The position numbers were made by a program, and so were the translations under genes. From NCBI GenBank assembly GCA_965656935.1, contig CBFHMG010000001.1, forward strand, positions 415,514 through 479,513: a stretch of DNA of 64,000 nt, read 5' to 3'. Origin of the DNA: M30B80 sp965656935. Lineage in GTDB: Bacteria > Pseudomonadota > Alphaproteobacteria > Rhodobacterales > Rhodobacteraceae. The notes under the pieces are model-generated. The model was not told the origin of the DNA, did no database searches, and saw only the letters and a program-made list of their open reading frames with translations. Shown here piece after piece: positions 60,489 through 64,000 of the stretch. Each line of letters opens with the position of its first letter. Within the stretch, counting starts at the first letter, position 1.

Positions 60489-60605
60489 TTACGGGAAGGC
60501 CACGCTATAGACAGCGATTCCAAGGATGGCGATCAGCGCTACCAAGGCAAAAACCAGCAAGGCCGCCTCGATTAGAGCGCCCTTACGGTTGGGTTCTTTG
60601 TCCAT
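60489..60605 (-). CDS. Very small membrane protein upstream of ctaD
   Basis: A 38-residue ORF beginning MDKEPNRKGALIEAALLVF with one hydrophobic helix (about residues 10-34) and ending YSVAFP. The frame is open upstream to further ATGs (60617-60620 region), giving up to 44 residues starting MMFWIV. The ribosome-binding site is weak. A promoter-like pair, TTGATA (60674-60669) and ACAATC (60651-60646) with 17-base spacing, precedes it. It shows the charged-hydrophobic-short pattern of single-pass oxidase accessory peptides, but no family is recognised. Confidence 0.45.
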   Translation of the reverse strand: MDKEPNRKGALIEAALLVFALVALIAILGIAVYSVAFP

Positions 60606-60740
60606 AACAATCCAAAACATCATTCAACTCGTTATCGCACAGCAGGATTGTGCCGCGCCTTCACTCAATATCAACGTGTAATCTTTACAATATTTTAACG
60701 CGGCGAGAAAAAGGCAGCGGTTTGAAAATTTCCGCACCTT

Positions 60741-61409
60741 TCAGTGCTCTGTTGCCCCAACGTCAACAAAGACCGCCTCGAACTGCTTTTTCAGCGCGAT
60801 ATCGAGATCATTCATCGTGACGGGCAGGCCCAGATCAACCAGGCTGGTGACCCCGTGGCCCGTGATTCCACAGGGAACGATTCCATCGAAATGGCTGAGC
60901 TCGGGCTCCAGATTGATCGAGATGCCGTGAAAGCTGATCCAACGGCGCAGGCGCACGCCGATCGCGCCGATTTTATCCTCGCGCGGGCTGCCATCAGGAA
61001 GGGGCGCTTTTTCGGGGCGCGGCACCCAGACACCCACACGGCCGTCACGAATCTCGGCTGTGACATTGAACTCGGCCAAGGCCGCGATCATCCATGTCTC
61101 AAGCTGGGTGACAAAGCGCCTGATATCGCGCCCGCGCCTATTGAGGTCGAGCATCACATAAGCCACGCGCTGGCCTGGCCCGTGATAGGTATATTGCCCG
61201 CCCCGTTTGCTGTCATAGACGGGAAAGCGGTCGGGGTCGGTCAGGTCTTCGCGCTTGGCCGAGGTGCCTGCCGTGTAGAGGGCGGGATGTTCCAGCAGCC
61301 AGATGCATTCCTCGGCCTCACCTGCGGCGATCTGGGCCACGCGTTTATCCATGAAGGCCACGGCGTCTTCATAAGGTACAAGCGCGTCTGATGTGATCCA
61401 TTCGACCAT
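60741..61409 (-). CDS. lipB: Octanoyltransferase
   Basis: Transfers octanoyl from acyl carrier protein to lipoyl domains, the first step of lipoate synthesis. 222 residues from the ATG at 61409, preceded by GGAGG with 5-base spacing; a GTG at 61421 is less likely. Motifs: RGGQYTYHGPGQRVAYVMLD near residue 68, the lysine segment KIGAIGVRLRRWISFHG near 146, and the catalytic cysteine in IVPCGI near 179. Its start lies 11 bases past the stop of the LytTR gene, so both share a transcript. Confidence 0.95.
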   Translation of the reverse strand: MVEWITSDALVPYEDAVAFMDKRVAQIAAGEAEECIWLLEHPALYTAGTSAKREDLTDPDRFPVYDSKRGGQYTYHGPGQRVAYVMLDLNRRGRDIRRFVTQLETWMIAALAEFNVTAEIRDGRVGVWVPRPEKAPLPDGSPREDKIGAIGVRLRRWISFHGISINLEPELSHFDGIVPCGITGHGVTSLVDLGLPVTMNDLDIALKKQFEAVFVDVGATEH

Positions 61410-61420
61410 TGCGGCCTCCA

Positions 61421-62215
61421 CTAGCGCGGCAAAAGCCCCGCATCCCTGATGGCAGGCATATGCGTGCGGCTGACGGGAATGTCACCCCCAATGCTCAGGC
61501 TCAGGATCGCGCGGTCGCCATCACGGCGTGCAGCGGCGATGTGATCAAGCGCCACCCAATGCGAGCGATGCACCTGCAGGCCTTTTGCAGGCTCAGCCTC
61601 GCGGATTGCGTCTGCAAGGCGGATCAGGACCAGCTCCTCACCTTTGGTGGTGCGGATGCGGGTGTAGTGATCCTCGGAAGACAGGGCCACCAAAGCCCCG
61701 CGCTTGTCCAAGGGCAGGCGGGCCAACAAATCAGGTGCGCGGCGCTCGGGCGTGGATGAGGCCGAGAGATGGCCCGAGAGGGTCTGGAAAATGATTGTGA
61801 TGATCAGCGCGATTGTCACGAATTGCGCCAGCAAGGCGGGCCATTCCGCAAGCGATGGCCAAAAGCCAAAGCTGATCAGGTTCAGCAGCGTGATCACAGG
61901 CGTGATGGCAAGGCCCGTTGCCAGCCCCACCACGACCAAGCCAACAGGTTTGGGCAGCTTTGGTGCGACATGCGGCCAAAGGGCTGTATTGACCAAAAAA
62001 CCTATCGAATAGGTCGAGGCCGACATCACCAGCCAATAGGCAAAGCGCGGCGCAAGCGTCAGCATCTGGCTTGTGTTGAAGGGCCCCAAAATCGCCAGCA
62101 GCGCTGAGACGGATCCCAAGATCACGAGGGTCGGCAATTTCGAAAATTGCGCACTCCATTCACGAAGCGCGGATGGTGATTGGTTGTTATTCACGAAGCG
62201 GACCCTGCTGTTCAC
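61421..62215 (-). CDS. Membrane-anchored LytTR-type transcription regulator
   Basis: Up to 264 residues. Four membrane helices occupy about residues 30-150 (ILGSVSALLAILGPF, AYWLVMSASTYSIGFLV, VGLVVVGLATGLAITPVITL, ALLAQFVTIALIITIIF). A C-terminal LytTR DNA-binding domain follows (LVALSSEDHYTRIRTTKGEE, then AKGLQVHRSHWVALDHIAAA). There is no kinase, so it senses through its own membrane part. The frame opens with GTG at 62215, but GTG at 62194 with AGGG upstream may be the true start. Three direct repeats overlap the start region. Divergent from a DUF2306 gene, which may be its partner or target. Confidence 0.85.
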   Translation of the reverse strand: MNSRVRFVNNNQSPSALREWSAQFSKLPTLVILGSVSALLAILGPFNTSQMLTLAPRFAYWLVMSASTYSIGFLVNTALWPHVAPKLPKPVGLVVVGLATGLAITPVITLLNLISFGFWPSLAEWPALLAQFVTIALIITIIFQTLSGHLSASSTPERRAPDLLARLPLDKRGALVALSSEDHYTRIRTTKGEELVLIRLADAIREAEPAKGLQVHRSHWVALDHIAAARRDGDRAILSLSIGGDIPVSRTHMPAIRDAGLLPR

Positions 62216-62220
62216 GAAGC
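62159..62220. repeat. Three direct repeats GCTTCGTGAA at the LytTR gene start
   Basis: Identical 10-mers (TTCACGAAGC on the plus strand) at 62159-62168, 62190-62199 and 62211-62220. Start-to-start distances are 31 and 21 bases, close to three and two helical turns. They lie in different reading frames, so protein sequence does not explain them. LytTR proteins bind direct repeats with about two-turn spacing, so these may be autoregulatory sites. Confidence 0.6.
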
Positions 62221-62298
62221 TCGGATTGAGACGAGCGCACCCATGGGCAAGTCATAGCCAATCGAAACGAATAAGCCAATATTTCAGAGGTTTCCCAA

Positions 62299-62811
62299 AT
62301 GACACTTGCCCCTTTCCTTGACGCTCCCGTCTATATTCAACTCCATGCCAGCACCGCCGCACTTGCTGTTGTGCTTGGCCCATTCGTGATCCTGCGCAAT
62401 CGCCGTGATCGTCTGCATAAGACGGGCGGATATATCTGGGTGCTGGCCATGTTTGTGGTGGCGGTCTCGTCCTTCTGGATCAAGGAATTTGGCCTGATCG
62501 GCCCGCTCAGCCCGATCCACCTTCTCTCGGTTCTGACGCTTTGGTCGCTTTGGGAAGGGCTGCGCCATGCCTTTGCGGGACGGATCGATCTGCACCGCAG
62601 GGTGTTCCAGAACCTCTATTGGCGGGGGCTGTTGATTGCGGGGCTGTTCAATTTCATGCCGGGACGGGCCACCAACCGCTCGGTCTTTCCCGAAACACCC
62701 GATGCAGGCTGGCTTGTCATCGCGCTTGGCTTGACGCTGATATTGGGCGATCTGGCCCGCCGCCGTATCCTCGAAATCCGTCTTCAAAGAAACGGCGAAA
62801 TTTGCCCTTGA
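62299..62811 (+). CDS. DUF2306-family membrane protein
   Basis: 170 residues, four or five hydrophobic segments. Family motif: QLHASTAALAVVLGPFVILR near residue 14, the following RDRLHKTGGYIWVLAMFVVA with the conserved His-Lys-Thr-Gly, and the segment DLHRRVFQNLYW near 96, which has another conserved His. Histidines within helices hint at heme or quinone handling, but function is unknown. CAGAGG precedes the ATG. Divergently paired with a membrane LytTR gene. Its stop codon overlaps the tRNA-Leu promoter. Confidence 0.8.
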   Translation: MTLAPFLDAPVYIQLHASTAALAVVLGPFVILRNRRDRLHKTGGYIWVLAMFVVAVSSFWIKEFGLIGPLSPIHLLSVLTLWSLWEGLRHAFAGRIDLHRRVFQNLYWRGLLIAGLFNFMPGRATNRSVFPETPDAGWLVIALGLTLILGDLARRRILEIRLQRNGEICP

Positions 62812-62836
62812 GGTGGGCGCGCCCTTGGTCTAGAGA
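62808..62836 (+). promoter_or_regulatory. tRNA-Leu promoter
   Basis: TTGAGG at 62808-62813 (overlapping the DUF2306 stop), 17-base spacer, TAGAGA at 62831-62836, about 25 bases before the tRNA. Same form as the rnpB promoter (TTGACC-17-TAGAGC). Confidence 0.6.
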
Positions 62837-62861
62837 GCGCCTCACCAAGTCATGAGACAGT

Positions 62862-62948
62862 GCGGTCGTGGCGGAATTGGTAGACGCGCAGCGTTGAGGT
62901 CGCTGTGGGGTAACACCCGTGGAAGTTCGAGTCTTCTCGACCGCACCA
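62862..62948 (+). tRNA. tRNA-Leu (GAG)
   Basis: 87 bases including encoded CCA. Acceptor GCGGTCG pairs with CGACCGC. The anticodon stem CAGCG/CGCTG holds loop TTGAGGT, giving anticodon GAG (reads CUC/CUU leucine codons). A long variable arm (about TGGGGTAACACCCGT) and T-arm with GTTCGAGTC confirm a class II leucine tRNA. A tyrosine integrase begins 100 bases downstream in the same direction, so its 3' end is the probable attachment site. Confidence 0.97.
62925..62948 (+). other. Probable attachment site (tRNA 3' end)
   Basis: The T-arm and acceptor part of tRNA-Leu(GAG), ending in ACCA, is the usual recombination target of tRNA-specific tyrosine integrases. A direct repeat of these bases is expected at the element's other end, outside the window. 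Between here and the integrase (62949-63047) lie a TTACGTAA palindrome and two copies of TGGGTGTTG, but no gene. Confidence 0.5.
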
Positions 62949-63047
62949 TTTCCTTCACGTTCCACGCGAAGATCATGCGGCAACCATCAGATAACATTAC
63001 GTAATCTTTAAGATGCCCGCTTGGGTGTTGTCTGGGTGTTGACCAAA

Positions 63048-64000
63048 ATGCAGACCAAAAGAGTCCGTTATACATACAACCGTGAAGGCTATTTCTACTT
63101 CTCTCGTAGGGTGCCAGATGACCTCCTTCAGCATTACGATTGCCGTCGCATTGTTCAGTCTTTGAGAACCAAGCAGCCGTCAGAAGCGCGATCCCGTGCT
63201 GCGCTGCTGGCGTCTAAGCTTGATGCATACTGGGCGCAGATGCGCCTGATGAATGCTGACATGCCCGGCAAGCACCGTCTCAGGCAGGCTGTGGTGAACT
63301 CTGGGCCTGTGTCACGCGTGGGGCCGCCTGTGGCCCACAGTGTTTCCCTAAATGAGGCCTTGGATATCTACCTGAAGCAAAAAGGTGCCGGAAAAGGCAA
63401 AACCTTCCGAATGGCCGCAGAGCGAGCTTGCGGGTATCTGATCGATGCTGCTGGTCTCAAACATTTGCATGAATACACGAGAGCGGATGGTTTGGCGTTT
63501 AGGGACTTTCTGGTTAAGCGGGGCTTGGTAGGGTCAAGTGTCTCTCGTGTCTTCAACTCCATCTCAGCGGTCTTTAATTTTACCTCATCTGAATTGGGCT
63601 TGGATCTCAAGAACCCCTTCCAAGGGATCTACCACGACCGAACGGCGGGTGTGAGTAAGCGTCTTCCCGTTCCTGTTGACGCAATCCGTAAGATCCAAAG
63701 AGCATGTGCTAATATAGATGATGACTGTCGTTGGCTTGTTGCTCTTGTGAGTGATACTGGACTTCGATTGTCTGAGGCTGCGGGGCTGCGACTGTCCGAT
63801 ATCAACCTAGATGCACCTGTGCCTCACGTGGTTGTTGAGGGGAACCAATATAGAGGTCTTAAAACACGCGGTAGTGAGCGGAAGGTGCCGCTTGTGGGGG
63901 CCTCTTTATGGGCAGCGCAGCAGATCCTTGCTCATGGCGATCAGCAATCTTCCGAAGCTGCGGCATTCCCTCGTTACACGAGGGGAGGGTTTGCGCAAGC
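63048..64000 (+). CDS. Tyrosine integrase, DUF6538 type (partial, runs off the end)
   Basis: At least 317 residues, open to the last base, so it is truncated by the window, not necessarily broken. N-terminal DUF6538-like arm (YNREGYFYFSRRVPDDLLQH with SLRTKQPSEARSRAALLASK), core-binding SAM-like region from about residue 100, and catalytic domain with Arg240 in DTGLRLSEAAGL and Lys272 in GLKTRG. The HxxR and Tyr motifs must lie beyond the window. Base composition is lower in GC than the neighbours. It is the first gene of an element integrated at tRNA-Leu. Confidence 0.85.
   Translation, partial: MQTKRVRYTYNREGYFYFSRRVPDDLLQHYDCRRIVQSLRTKQPSEARSRAALLASKLDAYWAQMRLMNADMPGKHRLRQAVVNSGPVSRVGPPVAHSVSLNEALDIYLKQKGAGKGKTFRMAAERACGYLIDAAGLKHLHEYTRADGLAFRDFLVKRGLVGSSVSRVFNSISAVFNFTSSELGLDLKNPFQGIYHDRTAGVSKRLPVPVDAIRKIQRACANIDDDCRWLVALVSDTGLRLSEAAGLRLSDINLDAPVPHVVVEGNQYRGLKTRGSERKVPLVGASLWAAQQILAHGDQQSSEAAAFPRYTRGGFAQ

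Noticed and set aside
1..64000. CRISPR array, rRNA operon, insertion sequence or replication origin
   Set aside because: No regular spacer-repeat array, rRNA sequence, transposase gene with terminal repeats or DnaA-box cluster was seen.

Overview
The window is a 64 kb piece of chromosome from an alphaproteobacterium, most likely of the order Rhodobacterales (Roseobacter/Paracoccus-like). This rests on a complex I cluster carrying the small accessory genes typical of that order (DUF5337, DUF5333), a chromosomal Hint-domain protein, a DUF2244 gene beside ctaD, stable-RNA promoters of the TTGA-N17-TAGAG type, and GC-rich coding with strong third-position bias. That bias produces very long antisense open frames. 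No rRNA, CRISPR array or insertion sequence was seen.

Region by region. 1-16.6 kb: nuoF to nuoN for NADH:quinone oxidoreductase, interleaved with five non-Nuo genes, then birA (biotin ligase), coaX (type III pantothenate kinase) and rnj (RNase J). A terminator/promoter pair after nuoF may divide the cluster. 16.6-22.5 kb (minus strand): RhlE-type RNA helicase, a lipoprotein, a protein with an Ada-like Cys motif, prfC and a Hint protein. 22.6-27.3 kb: an SDR with substituted active site, an ABC ATPase, tatABC and a DUF815 ATPase. 27.3-34.4 kb: AlkB-like hydroxylase, ftsY, a DMT permease, yciB, rluB, tadA, an unexplained structured leader or small RNA, and a second DEAD-box helicase. 34.6-38.4 kb (minus): rnpB, a cytosolic-type amidase, an Excalibur lipoprotein, gatA and gatC. 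38.5-49.3 kb: metallo-hydrolase, chrA, rpmG, GNAT, BI-1, DUF1127/LysR pair, quinone reductase, XRE regulator, hisN, CAP lipoprotein, DMT permease, monooxygenase-fold protein and lrgAB. 49.3-57.9 kb: ilvC with a divergent pair of Lrp/AsnC genes, a UbiH-type hydroxylase, a HAD nucleotidase, a GntR regulator, an MshEN-glycosyltransferase fusion, carA and a YqeY-like gene. 58-62.8 kb: DUF2244, ctaD, a tiny membrane ORF, lipB, and a membrane LytTR regulator divergent from a DUF2306 gene.

At 62,862 a tRNA-Leu(GAG) gene is followed within 100 bases by the start of a tyrosine integrase that runs off the window end. This is the left edge of an integrated element whose cargo lies outside the window.

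Most of the window is core metabolism. The best leads are: a dispersed 3'-end repeat family (six copies); three helically phased direct repeats at the LytTR gene; the structured spacer between tadA and the helicase; the MshEN-GT2 fusion; the non-Nuo genes inside the nuo cluster; a candidate Pho box before chrA; and the integration site. I saw no clear multi-gene novel system inside the window.
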